Source: Bin107 sp965221655
GTDB lineage: Bacteria; UBA8248
Reading direction: 5' to 3'
Length of the DNA: 64,000 bases
NCBI GenBank assembly: GCA_965221655.1
Contig: OZ244906.1
Coordinates: 496,001 to 560,000 of the forward strand
Shown here: positions 1 through 7,780 of the stretch, in pieces
How positions within the stretch are numbered: the stretch's first letter is position 1
How the letters are laid out: every line of letters begins with the position of its first letter
Translations under genes and position numbers: made by a program
The notes under the pieces: generated by a model
What the model was told of the DNA's origin: nothing
Seen by the model: the letters and a program-made list of their open reading frames with translations, nothing else
The model's database searches: none

Positions 1-1052
1 CGCAGGGCCGCTCCCGCCGCGCGCAGGGTGCGGCAAATCTCGATGCTCCTGGCTTCGCGCATGTCGTCGGTATCCGGCTTGAAGGAAAGCCCCAGGACGG
101 CGATGGTCTTCCCCGCGAGGGGCGCAGCACCCCCGCCCCCGATTCTCTCGATGATTCTTTGCGTGAACCGGGGTACGCGGCTGTCGTTTTCCGTCTTGAC
201 GGATTCGAGAATCCGCATTTCGGCGCCGAGTCTTCTGGAGGCGTGGAGCAGGGCATCCACGTCCTTCGGGAAGCAGGAGCCGCCGTAGCCCAGACCCGCC
301 CCCAAAAAGGCGGGGCCGATGCGTGAATCGGCGCCCATCCCCCGTGCGACCTCGTGCACGTCGGCTTGCGTCTTCTCGCACAGGTTCGCCACCGCGTTGA
401 TGAAGGTGATCTTGGTCGCCAGGAATGCGTTCGAGGCGTATTTTATCAACTCCGCGCTTTGCACGTCGGTAAGCAGCACGGGAGCGTTCAGCGCTTCATA
501 GAGGCGCTGGACGGTTTTCGCCGCTTCCCTTGACGAAGAGCCGATGACGATGCGATCCGGATGCAGGGTGTCCCGCACCGCCTGTCCTTCGCGCAGGAAC
601 TCGGGGTTCGAAACCACGTCGAAACTCCGGGCGGCAACGCCGTTTTTCTCGATGACGCTTCGCACGAAGTCGCCCGTGCCTACGGGCACGGTGCTTTTGT
701 TGACGATGATCTTGTAGCCGTCCACCGCGCGTGCGATTTGCGTCGCCGCCGTCTCGACCTGAGAGAGGTCGGTCCCGCCGTCCGCCGCGGGCGGAGTGCC
801 CACGCAGATGAAGATGATGTCGCTTTGGGAGACGGCCCCGGAGGTCGAGGTCGAAAAGGTGAGCCTGCCCTCTTTCAGATTGCGTTCGAGCAGCTCGGGC
901 AGGCCGGGCTCGTGGATGGGGCAGTTGCCGGCTTGCAGGGTATCGACGCGGGTCTGCTCCACGTCCACGCCTATCACATCGTTGCCCAGATCCGCGAATA
1001 CGGCCCCCGTCACCAAGCCGACGTATCCACAGCCGATTACGCAGATGTTCAC
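1..1052 (-). CDS. ugd: UDP-glucose 6-dehydrogenase (C-terminus cut by window edge)
   Basis: Oxidises UDP-glucose to UDP-glucuronate with two NAD+ for envelope polysaccharide or lipid A sugars, in the cytoplasm. Translation from a GTG at 1052 begins with the NAD-binding glycine motif GCGYVGLVTG. It later contains SNPEFLREG and the catalytic cysteine loop GYGGSCFPKD (codons near 265-290), followed by LSFKPDTDDMREA, which is typical of the UDP-glucose/GDP-mannose dehydrogenase family. About 350 residues are visible, so roughly 80-100 C-terminal residues (the UDP-binding domain end) lie outside the window. It is the last visible gene of a minus-strand series and starts 70 bp after lptD. UDP-glucose rather than GDP-mannose specificity is inferred from the motifs. 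Confidence 0.9.
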   Translation of the reverse strand, partial: MNICVIGCGYVGLVTGAVFADLGNDVIGVDVEQTRVDTLQAGNCPIHEPGLPELLERNLKEGRLTFSTSTSGAVSQSDIIFICVGTPPAADGGTDLSQVETAATQIARAVDGYKIIVNKSTVPVGTGDFVRSVIEKNGVAARSFDVVSNPEFLREGQAVRDTLHPDRIVIGSSSREAAKTVQRLYEALNAPVLLTDVQSAELIKYASNAFLATKITFINAVANLCEKTQADVHEVARGMGADSRIGPAFLGAGLGYGGSCFPKDVDALLHASRRLGAEMRILESVKTENDSRVPRFTQRIIERIGGGGAAPLAGKTIAVLGLSFKPDTDDMREARSIEICRTLRAAGAAL

Positions 1053-1122
1053 TGGTTCGTCTCGTCTCCGGCCGATGAAACGGGTGTGGGCGGGCGGCGT
1101 GCCCCCCGCGGGCGCCGCGATT

Positions 1123-3414
1123 CTAGTCGAAAGCCGGGGGCCATGGCGAGTCGCTTCCCCCGAAGCCGCTTTCCTCCCGCATGCTGCGCCTGTTGCCGAA
1201 GCCGCCCGCGCCCGGTCTCTCGAGCAGACCGATGAGGCTGAAGCCCAGGAAAACGTCGGTCTTCTCGCGCGTGTCACTCACGCCGATCTCCATACCCCAG
1301 CAACAGGTGCGGTAGCGGGCGGTGAGGCGTTGCTCGAGCGTGGAGCTTTCGGTCTTGTTCAGGCGCGAGGCGTATTCGAGGGAAAGACGCTCGTTCAGGG
1401 TGATTCCTCCGCCGAAGTTGAGAGAACTGCCGTTCATGCTTTCGTCGTTGCGCTCCGTGCGGCGCGTCCAGTCTCGAACGACGTAGAGGTACCAGTTCTT
1501 CTCGCTGTCGAACAGAAAGCCGGTGGAATGTTCGGTTATCTCTGAATTGTAGGGGTCGACCTTGACTTCCTGGAGCAGGCGGAACCGCGGCGTGGGGTGC
1601 GATTCCAGCCGCAGGGCGATGTCGCCGAACGGACGTCTGGATCGGGTGGAGAGATTCTCGTCCCTGCGCGCCTCCCTGAAGTCGTAGGTTTGGCTGATGC
1701 GGTAGCGAAGCAACTGCCTTGTCTGCGGGCCGTCCTTGGTGGCCACTTGCGTGAACACGCGGTTCACGAGGGCGTATTCGATCACGTTTTCGTGGCCGAG
1801 GGCGTCCACGCTATCGAGCGGGACAATGCGGCTCACGTCGCGCTCGTCGCTCTCGGGGCTGTATTTGTAGGATGCCTCAAACGACACCACGTGCTTGAAG
1901 TTCCGGAAAGGCCCGAAAGCGCCCTCGTAGACTTTCGCGAGTCGCGGGCCGACCAGGTGGAGGTTCGCAAACCAGGCCTCGCGCGCGAGCCCCGTTTTCT
2001 CCAGCTCCGTCTCATCAGGCGTCGCGCCTACCTGCGCGTCTCGCTTCTGGTGGGTCCAGTATGTCTGGCGCAGACCGATTTCGGGCGTCAGCCCCAGCCA
2101 GGGTGAGGGATGCAAGGCGAACGACACGGAGGGTGCGAGGTGCAGCCTGCCGAGCGCGAGCGAGTTCTCCCCCTCGGTCCTTCGGAAGTGGGCGGCGGAG
2201 GCGTTCATGTCGAAGTAGAAGTCGCTCTCCCCCAGGCGTTTGTGGTGGACGTCCAGCGTGACTTCGGGCGCTTTCTGGAACAAGTCCCCGTCGTTTTCGT
2301 TCAGTCCTTCGCGTCGCCGCATGCCCACCCGAAACTCGCCGGAAATGCGGGGAAGAGGTTGGGTGAAGGTGACGTGGGCGTCCGTGTGGCGGCGCGTGCG
2401 ATTCGTCAGGTCGGACTGGAGGGAGCGGTCGGTCGTTTCGCGTTTCTCGAAGTCGAGCACGGAGCGCAGGTCGGCGCCGGAGTTCCCGAGGCGCGCGTAG
2501 TGGGCTCCCTTCACGTCCCAGAAGGTCGTGCGCTCGACGTCGTCCTCAAGGTAGCGGCCCGATACCCACCCCGTGGTGTCCGTGTTCGGCGCGTAGCGGA
2601 GCTCTCCCTTGTAGCGAACGCCGCGCTTGCTGAAGTAGTCGACCCCGAGAGTGGCGTCGGACCAATCGTTCATGGCCCAGAAGAATTCTGGCGAGAAGCG
2701 AAATCCGCCCCGGTTGCTCGTGCCGATACCGGGGAGCAGGAAGCCGGTGGCTCTTTTGGTCTTTATGGGCACCACGGCCGCGGGCAGCAAGGCCACGGGC
2801 ACGCCCCGCACCCGCATGGCGGGGGTTTCGAGCCAGGCGTAGCCCTCCACCTCGAAGGTTGCGCGCTCGAAGCCGAAGGCCCAGTCGGGCAGGTCGCCCT
2901 CACAGGTGGTGAAGGTGCCGCCCTGCACCTCGTAGCGCTTCTCGGAGAGGCGGCGCACCAGGCGGCCCGTCACGTAGTAGGCGTCGCCGATGAAGCCGCG
3001 CGCGTCGGATATGGTTGCCAGCTCGGTGTTCAGGTTGAATTCGACGCGGGTGGCCACCATGCGGTCGTTGCCCGCCTCGAAGACGATGTTCCCCGAAGCG
3101 AAGCCCTCGCGCGTCGACGTATCCACTTCGATGCGGTCGGCCCGAATCCTCTTGCCCAGGTAGCGCACCTCCGCGGAGCCGCTGCCCACGATGCGCCCGC
3201 GTTTCTTGTCCCGCGATATCTCGTCCGCCGTGATGGCGATGGCCGCGTTGGGGTCTTGCGTAAACCGAAGGCCCTCCTCGCTCGCGGGAGGACGCGCGTT
3301 CGGCTGGGCCGCAGGGCAGGGGGTCTGCCAAAAAAGGAGCAGACCGCAAACGATCAGCACGGCACAGGGCGTGCGCCAAGTGATTTTTCGGATTTTCGGC
3401 ACGAAAAAACTCAT
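1123..3414 (-). CDS. lptD: LPS assembly outer-membrane protein LptD
   Basis: Outer-membrane beta-barrel that inserts lipopolysaccharide into the outer leaflet with LptE. I start it at the ATG at 3414 (763 aa), because the next 20-25 residues (WRTPCAVLIVCGLLLF...) form a signal peptide ending near CPAAQP; an in-frame extension to 3516 would bury this signal. Residues about 50-170 are the periplasmic OstA/LptA-like beta-jellyroll (ITADEISRDK, GSAEVRYLGK, ASGNIVFEAG). The remainder is the barrel, rich in alternating aromatic strands. One cysteine in TTCEGD and an adjacent Cys-Cys pair near the C-terminus (RTCCWG) match the cysteines that form the LptD inter-domain disulfides in enterobacteria. 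It lies downstream of pssA, so envelope lipid genes are grouped here. Confidence 0.93.
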   Translation of the reverse strand: MSFFVPKIRKITWRTPCAVLIVCGLLLFWQTPCPAAQPNARPPASEEGLRFTQDPNAAIAITADEISRDKKRGRIVGSGSAEVRYLGKRIRADRIEVDTSTREGFASGNIVFEAGNDRMVATRVEFNLNTELATISDARGFIGDAYYVTGRLVRRLSEKRYEVQGGTFTTCEGDLPDWAFGFERATFEVEGYAWLETPAMRVRGVPVALLPAAVVPIKTKRATGFLLPGIGTSNRGGFRFSPEFFWAMNDWSDATLGVDYFSKRGVRYKGELRYAPNTDTTGWVSGRYLEDDVERTTFWDVKGAHYARLGNSGADLRSVLDFEKRETTDRSLQSDLTNRTRRHTDAHVTFTQPLPRISGEFRVGMRRREGLNENDGDLFQKAPEVTLDVHHKRLGESDFYFDMNASAAHFRRTEGENSLALGRLHLAPSVSFALHPSPWLGLTPEIGLRQTYWTHQKRDAQVGATPDETELEKTGLAREAWFANLHLVGPRLAKVYEGAFGPFRNFKHVVSFEASYKYSPESDERDVSRIVPLDSVDALGHENVIEYALVNRVFTQVATKDGPQTRQLLRYRISQTYDFREARRDENLSTRSRRPFGDIALRLESHPTPRFRLLQEVKVDPYNSEITEHSTGFLFDSEKNWYLYVVRDWTRRTERNDESMNGSSLNFGGGITLNERLSLEYASRLNKTESSTLEQRLTARYRTCCWGMEIGVSDTREKTDVFLGFSLIGLLERPGAGGFGNRRSMREESGFGGSDSPWPPAFD

Positions 3415-3574
3415 CGTCTCGATTCGTCGAGTAACGTCTCTCGTCGCGGGCGAGAGTGTTTCGGGCAAAGAATCATCAGACAGGCGAATTATGTATGGTG
3501 TCGGGCGACATGGCAATCAGCACCTGGGCATGGAGGCGCGCGCCATCCGGGGCGGGAGAACAGTGGGGCAGAGC

Positions 3575-4429
3575 CTAGAGAGATTCCCGATGCTCTTCCT
3601 GAAGATTCTCCGGGGCCGAGAGCCTCTTTTGCCGCCGCCATCTCGCCACCGTCGAGAAGGGACCGGACAGGGCGTAGCCCCCGAATGCGAGAACGGCGAC
3701 TACCTGGGGGATTGCCGCCGCCACGAACAGCCCCAGCACGACGCCCACGAGGACGCGAAACGGCCTTCTGAGAGGGCCGCTCAAATCCTTGAAACTCTTG
3801 TAGCGGATGGTGCTGACCATCAAAAACGCCAGAATGTAGCCGAGTGCCGCCATGGCGATGAGCGGAACGTAGGCCTTGACGGAAAAATCTTCGACCAGAT
3901 AGACGATGGATGCGAGAACGCCCGCCGCAGCGGGAATCGGCAGCCCGCGGAAGTCGAGGGAGCCGTCCCCCGCCTGGGCGAGCACGTTGAAGCGCGCCAG
4001 CCGCAGGGCGCCGCAGGCGGCGAATATGAACGTGGCCAGCCAGCCGATTCTCCCGTAGGGGGCCAGTAGCCACGTGTACGTCAAGACGGCGGGCGCGATG
4101 CCGAAGGCCGTCAGGTCGCACAGCGAGTCGTATTGCAGCCCGAAGGAGCTCGTGCTCTTCGTGAGGCGGGCGACGGTGCCGTCGAGCCCGTCGAGGAAGA
4201 TGGCCAGCAATATGGCCAAAGACGCCCAGGTGAAGTTTCCCTGAATCGAGGCGACTATCGCGTAAAAACCCGCGAAGAGGCTGCCCGTCGTCAGCAGGTT
4301 GGGCAGCAGGTAAATGCCCCGCTGCAGGGAACGCCTTCTGGAGCGGCGCCTTCTTCTGCGCGCGCGGCGTGCGAAGTTACTTCGCCCCCGGCGGGCTGAT
4401 TGCTCGTCCAACGATGGTTTCTCCTCCAC
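3575..4429 (-). CDS. pssA: CDP-diacylglycerol--serine O-phosphatidyltransferase
   Basis: Makes phosphatidylserine from CDP-diacylglycerol and serine at the inner membrane; Psd, encoded just upstream, then decarboxylates it to phosphatidylethanolamine. The CDP-alcohol phosphatidyltransferase signature is complete: DG-x2-AR-x8-G-x3-D-x3-D in DGTVARLTKSTSSFGLQYD followed by SLCD. Several hydrophobic helices follow (for example YLVEDFSVKAYVPLIAMAAL). The N-terminus is strikingly arginine-rich (ARRARRRRRRSRRR), probably facing the cytoplasmic side. The start is GTG at 4429, preceded by GGGAGAG at a good distance; it overlaps the end of psd by 53 bp. A TTG at 4411, preceded by GGAGGAG, is an alternative that would cut the overlap to 35 bp. 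Translational coupling to psd is likely. Confidence 0.93.
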   Translation of the reverse strand: MEEKPSLDEQSARRGRSNFARRARRRRRRSRRRSLQRGIYLLPNLLTTGSLFAGFYAIVASIQGNFTWASLAILLAIFLDGLDGTVARLTKSTSSFGLQYDSLCDLTAFGIAPAVLTYTWLLAPYGRIGWLATFIFAACGALRLARFNVLAQAGDGSLDFRGLPIPAAAGVLASIVYLVEDFSVKAYVPLIAMAALGYILAFLMVSTIRYKSFKDLSGPLRRPFRVLVGVVLGLFVAAAIPQVVAVLAFGGYALSGPFSTVARWRRQKRLSAPENLQEEHRESL

Positions 4430-5033
4430 GAACGCGCTCTCCCTCCTCCACGGATACCTCGTAGCCTCCGGGGAGGTAGAGGTCGGTGCGCGAGCCGAAC
4501 TGTATCAGCCCGAAGCGCTCTCCCGCCTCGAGGTCGTCGCCTTCCCTGGTCCAGCAGACGATGCGCCGGGCGAGGACGCCTGCGATTTGTACGACCCGAA
4601 AATTATCTCCCGCTTTCGTTTCGATTTCCAGGGCGTTTTGTTCGTTGACGTTCGAGGCCGCCTGCTTGTAGGCGGCCAGAAATTGCCCCTTGCGGTAATC
4701 GATGCGCGATATGCGCCCCTCCACGGGCGACCTGTTGATGTGGACGTTCAAAGGAGAGAGGAAGACGCGCACCACGCTCCCGCCCGCTTCTGTGGGGGCG
4801 ACCTCCACGACCCTGCCGTCCGCGGGCGCGAGGGCGACGCCGGGCTCCTCGGGGGGAGTGCGGTGCGGATCGCGGAAAAAAAGCGCCACGGCCGCCGCCG
4901 CCGCGCACAAGGGCGCCGCCCACGCCCAGCCGCCGAAAGAGAGGGCGACCAGGCCCGCCGCCAACAGGCCCGCTACGTACCCCCACCCCTCTCTCGCGAC
5001 GAGCGGTCTGCGGGAGCTGCTTTTTTCTCGCAT
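4377..5033 (-). CDS. psd: Phosphatidylserine decarboxylase proenzyme (short type)
   Basis: Pyruvoyl-dependent inner-membrane enzyme converting phosphatidylserine to phosphatidylethanolamine. At 218 aa it is the short PSD-A type. Two hydrophobic segments lie near the N-terminus (GYVAGLLAAGLVALSFGGW, then PLCAAAAAVALFF). The central part has ADGRVVEV and LNVHINRSPV, and the C-terminal self-cleavage site is FGSRTDLYLP, with cleavage expected between Gly and Ser to give the pyruvoyl group. The serine sits where LGST or FGSR is found in the family. It starts 3 bp after the ilvH copy upstream and overlaps pssA, so the two lipid genes appear tied into the branched-chain amino acid operon. Confidence 0.93.
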   Translation of the reverse strand: MREKSSSRRPLVAREGWGYVAGLLAAGLVALSFGGWAWAAPLCAAAAAVALFFRDPHRTPPEEPGVALAPADGRVVEVAPTEAGGSVVRVFLSPLNVHINRSPVEGRISRIDYRKGQFLAAYKQAASNVNEQNALEIETKAGDNFRVVQIAGVLARRIVCWTREGDDLEAGERFGLIQFGSRTDLYLPGGYEVSVEEGERVRGGETIVGRAISPPGAK

Positions 5034-5036
5034 GGC

Positions 5037-5570
5037 CTAGTCTTTGGCGCCCTTCAGGGTCTTGGCGCCCCGGGTGAGGGCAACCTTGCCCGTGCGGGCG
5101 ATCTCCTTGACGCCGAAGGACTGGAGCAGGCTCAGGGCGGCCTGGATTTTCCCCTCATCGCCGGTTACTTCGACCGTGAGGGTATTCGTGGACATATCGA
5201 CGACGCGGCCCCTGAAGATGTCCATGATCTGGAGTATCTCGGAACGTGCGGCCTTGGGGGCCGAGACCTTGATGAGAACCATCTCGCGCTCGACGCTGTC
5301 CGAATCCCCCATGTCCATCACCTTGAACGTGTCGATAAGTTTGCCGAGGTGTTTGCGGATTTGCTCGAGCACGTGGGTGTCTCCGCGCGTCACGAGGGTG
5401 ATGCGGGATATGCTCGGGTCCTGCGTCACGCCCACGCACAGACTGTCGATGTTGTAGCCGCGCGCACTGAACAGGCTCGCCACCTTGGCGAGAACGCCGA
5501 ATTTGTTTTCCACCAGAACCGCTATCGTGTGCGGCTGGTCCTTGCCGTTGTCGTTTGCGCCTTTGGCCAT
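5037..5570 (-). CDS. ilvH: Acetolactate synthase small (regulatory) subunit, copy 2
   Basis: Regulatory subunit of acetohydroxyacid synthase, giving valine feedback and activating the large subunit; cytoplasmic. The 177-aa protein has an N-terminal ACT domain (HTIAVLVENKFGVLAKVASL, then FSARGYNIDSL) and a C-terminal IlvN-type domain (EREMVLIKVSA, TLTVEVTGDEGKI). The chosen start is the ATG at 5570, which overlaps the TAA of the preceding small subunit as TAATG; an upstream in-frame start at 5588 would lie inside that gene. It is the second of two consecutive small-subunit genes that clearly differ in sequence, so each may pair with one of the two large subunits upstream. That pairing is inference. 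Confidence 0.93.
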   Translation of the reverse strand: MAKGANDNGKDQPHTIAVLVENKFGVLAKVASLFSARGYNIDSLCVGVTQDPSISRITLVTRGDTHVLEQIRKHLGKLIDTFKVMDMGDSDSVEREMVLIKVSAPKAARSEILQIMDIFRGRVVDMSTNTLTVEVTGDEGKIQAALSLLQSFGVKEIARTGKVALTRGAKTLKGAKD

Positions 5571-6073
5571 TATGAAATGGGCTCCCAATCCTCGGGCATC
5601 CCGTCGTAGGGCAGCGAGATCATTCCCGTACGCGCCATTTGCGCGATGCCGTAGCTTTCGAAGGCCTTGATCAGGGTGCGGACCCGGTGGTCGTTGCCGC
5701 TGGCTTCAAGGGTGACCGTCTCGTCGGTTACGTTGATCACCTGTGCGTCGAACGCGTTGGCGAGCTGAATGACCTCGCTCCTTTTGCCTACGGGAGCCTT
5801 GATCGTCGCGAGAACGAGCTCGCGCGTAACGGCCTGGTTGTAGGCTATCTGCTCGACGTCGCGCACGTCGTAGAGCTTGCGCAGTTGCTTGGCAATCTGG
5901 TCGAGTTCGTTTTCCTCGCCGATGGCGACGATGACGATGCGCGTTATTTTGTTGTCTTCCGTCGGCCCGGCGGCGATGCTCTCGATGTTGTATCCCCGGC
6001 GCGTGAAGAGGCCGGCCACGTGAGAGAGCACCCCCGCGTGGTTGTTGACGAGAATGGAATACACCTGTCTCAT
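5570..6073 (-). CDS. ilvH: Acetolactate synthase small (regulatory) subunit, copy 1
   Basis: Small subunit of acetohydroxyacid synthase, 167 aa. It has the ACT domain signature NNHAGVLSHVAGLFTRRGYN near the N-terminus and the C-terminal half with RELVLATIKAPVGKRSEV and VTLEASGNDHRV. The start at 6073 overlaps the stop of the large-subunit gene as ATGA, and its own stop overlaps the next small subunit as TAATG, so the three genes are translationally coupled. A longer open frame runs upstream to 6961 but is only the shadow of ilvI. Its proximity to the 564-aa large subunit suggests that pair forms one isozyme. Confidence 0.93.
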   Translation of the reverse strand: MRQVYSILVNNHAGVLSHVAGLFTRRGYNIESIAAGPTEDNKITRIVIVAIGEENELDQIAKQLRKLYDVRDVEQIAYNQAVTRELVLATIKAPVGKRSEVIQLANAFDAQVINVTDETVTLEASGNDHRVRTLIKAFESYGIAQMARTGMISLPYDGMPEDWEPIS

Positions 6074-7764
6074 GATTTTGCTTCTCTCGACGGCGGCGTG
6101 AGTTGCATCTCGTCGTTGCCCGCGCCTGCGGGAACCATGGGCCAGACGTTCTCCTCCTGGTCGACCAGGAAGTTCAGCACCACGGGCCCGTCGTGCCCGG
6201 CGGCGGTTTCGAGCGCGTCGCGCACGTCGTTCGGGTCGTCCACGTTCATGCCCTTCACGCCGTAGCCCTGGGCGATGGCGGCGAAGTCGGGGTTCACCGG
6301 GTAGTAGGAGTGCGAGTAGCGCTTCTCGAAGAACAGCTCCTGCCACTGGCGTACCATCCCCAGATAGGCGTTGTTCAGAATGGCGACCTTCACGGGTACG
6401 TTGTAGGTCGCTGCCGTGGCGAGTTCGACGAGCGTCATCGCAAAGCTGCCGTCGCCGTCGATGAGCCAGACGTCCTTGTCGGGCCGGGCGAGGCGCGCGC
6501 CGATGGCGGCGGGCAGGCCGAAGCCCATCGTGCCGAGGCCGCCCGAGGTCACCCACGTCTTCGGTTCGTTGAAGCGGATGAACTGTGCCGCCCACATCTG
6601 GTGCTGCCCCACGCCGGTCGCGTAGATGGCGTTTCCTCCGGTGATCTCCTGAATCTGGTCGATCACGTATTGCGGTTTTATGGCGCCGTCCGCGCCGTAT
6701 TGCAGGGGGTAGTCGCTCTTCCAGTTCCGGCAGGTCTCGTTCCATTCCTCGTAATCGCCGGGCTTCACGCGCCGGTTCAATTCGACCAGCACCTCGCGCA
6801 CGTCGCCGAGAATCGCGATGTTCGTAGAGACGCGCTTGTCGATCTCGGCGTTGTCGATGTCCACGTGGGCGATGACGGCCTTGGGGCAGAAATTCGACAC
6901 CTTGCCCGTCACCCTGTCGTCGAAGCGGGCGCCCAGGTTGATGAGCAGGTCGCATTCGCACAGGGCGAAGTTCGCGTAGGCCGTGCCGTGCATTCCCGGC
7001 ATTCCGAGAAAGAGGTCGTCCGTGCCCGGAAATCCGCCCAGACCCAGCAGGGTGTTGATGACGGGAATGCGGGCGGCTCTCGCGAATTTCGTGAGCTCCT
7101 CCGCCGCGCCCGCCTTGACGATGCCCGCACCGCCGAGGATGACGGGCCGCTCGGCGCGTTCGATGGCTTCGAGCAGCCTGTCGACGCCCTCCACGTCCAG
7201 GGGCGGGTGCTCCGCGTGCCCGGGAAGAGGGGAGGCGTCGGGGGCGTGCGGCTTGTATTCTGTCCTGGCGATTTGAATGTCCTTGGGAAAATCGATCAGC
7301 ACCGGCCCGGGGCGCCCCGTCGTCGCCGCGCGAATCGCCTCGCGCGTTACGTGCTGTATTTCTCCCACGTCCTTGATGAGCCAGTTGAACTTGGTGACCG
7401 GAATGGAGCAGCCGTATATGTCGGCCTCCTGGAAGGCGTCGGTTCCGATCATGTTGGTCGCCACCTGGCCCGTGATGGCGATGAACGGCACGGAGTCCAT
7501 CTGTGCGTTGGCGAGCCCCGTAACGAGGTTGGTGGCCCCGGGGCCGGACGTCGTGACGACAACGGCCACCTTGCCGCTCACGCGCGCGTAGCCGTCCGCC
7601 ATGTGGGCGGCGCCCTGCTCGTGGCGGGTCAGGATGTGGGGGAACTCCGCCTTCATGAGCTCGTCGTAGAAGGGCATGATGGCGCCGCCCGGAATGCCGA
7701 ACGCCATCTCGATGCCTGCGGCCTTCAGTTCTTCGATGAGTATTTGCGAGCCGTTCAACTCCAC
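6070..7764 (-). CDS. ilvB: Acetolactate synthase large subunit, copy 2 (564 aa)
   Basis: Catalytic subunit of acetohydroxyacid synthase: condenses pyruvate with pyruvate or 2-oxobutyrate, the first common step to valine, leucine and isoleucine. It has the thiamine diphosphate enzyme layout: an N-terminal domain with the catalytic Glu in TRHEQGAAHMADGYAR, a central FAD-type domain (RPVILGGAGI, FDDRVTGKV), and a C-terminal domain with GDGSFAMTLVELATA and NN at the end of the diphosphate motif. The start is GTG at 7764, preceded by AGGAGG at 8 bp spacing. It follows the other large subunit by 16 bp. All key catalytic residues seen in the family are present, so I expect an active enzyme. Confidence 0.95.
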   Translation of the reverse strand: MELNGSQILIEELKAAGIEMAFGIPGGAIMPFYDELMKAEFPHILTRHEQGAAHMADGYARVSGKVAVVVTTSGPGATNLVTGLANAQMDSVPFIAITGQVATNMIGTDAFQEADIYGCSIPVTKFNWLIKDVGEIQHVTREAIRAATTGRPGPVLIDFPKDIQIARTEYKPHAPDASPLPGHAEHPPLDVEGVDRLLEAIERAERPVILGGAGIVKAGAAEELTKFARAARIPVINTLLGLGGFPGTDDLFLGMPGMHGTAYANFALCECDLLINLGARFDDRVTGKVSNFCPKAVIAHVDIDNAEIDKRVSTNIAILGDVREVLVELNRRVKPGDYEEWNETCRNWKSDYPLQYGADGAIKPQYVIDQIQEITGGNAIYATGVGQHQMWAAQFIRFNEPKTWVTSGGLGTMGFGLPAAIGARLARPDKDVWLIDGDGSFAMTLVELATAATYNVPVKVAILNNAYLGMVRQWQELFFEKRYSHSYYPVNPDFAAIAQGYGVKGMNVDDPNDVRDALETAAGHDGPVVLNFLVDQEENVWPMVPAGAGNDEMQLTPPSREAKS

Positions 7765-7780
7765 GGGGGAAACCTCCTGG

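Noticed and set aside
2110..3771. 553-codon open frame on the plus strand opposite lptD and pssA
   Set aside because: It spans an entire well-supported gene on the other strand, has no recognisable domain, and shows the composition expected of antisense shadow frames in GC-rich DNA.
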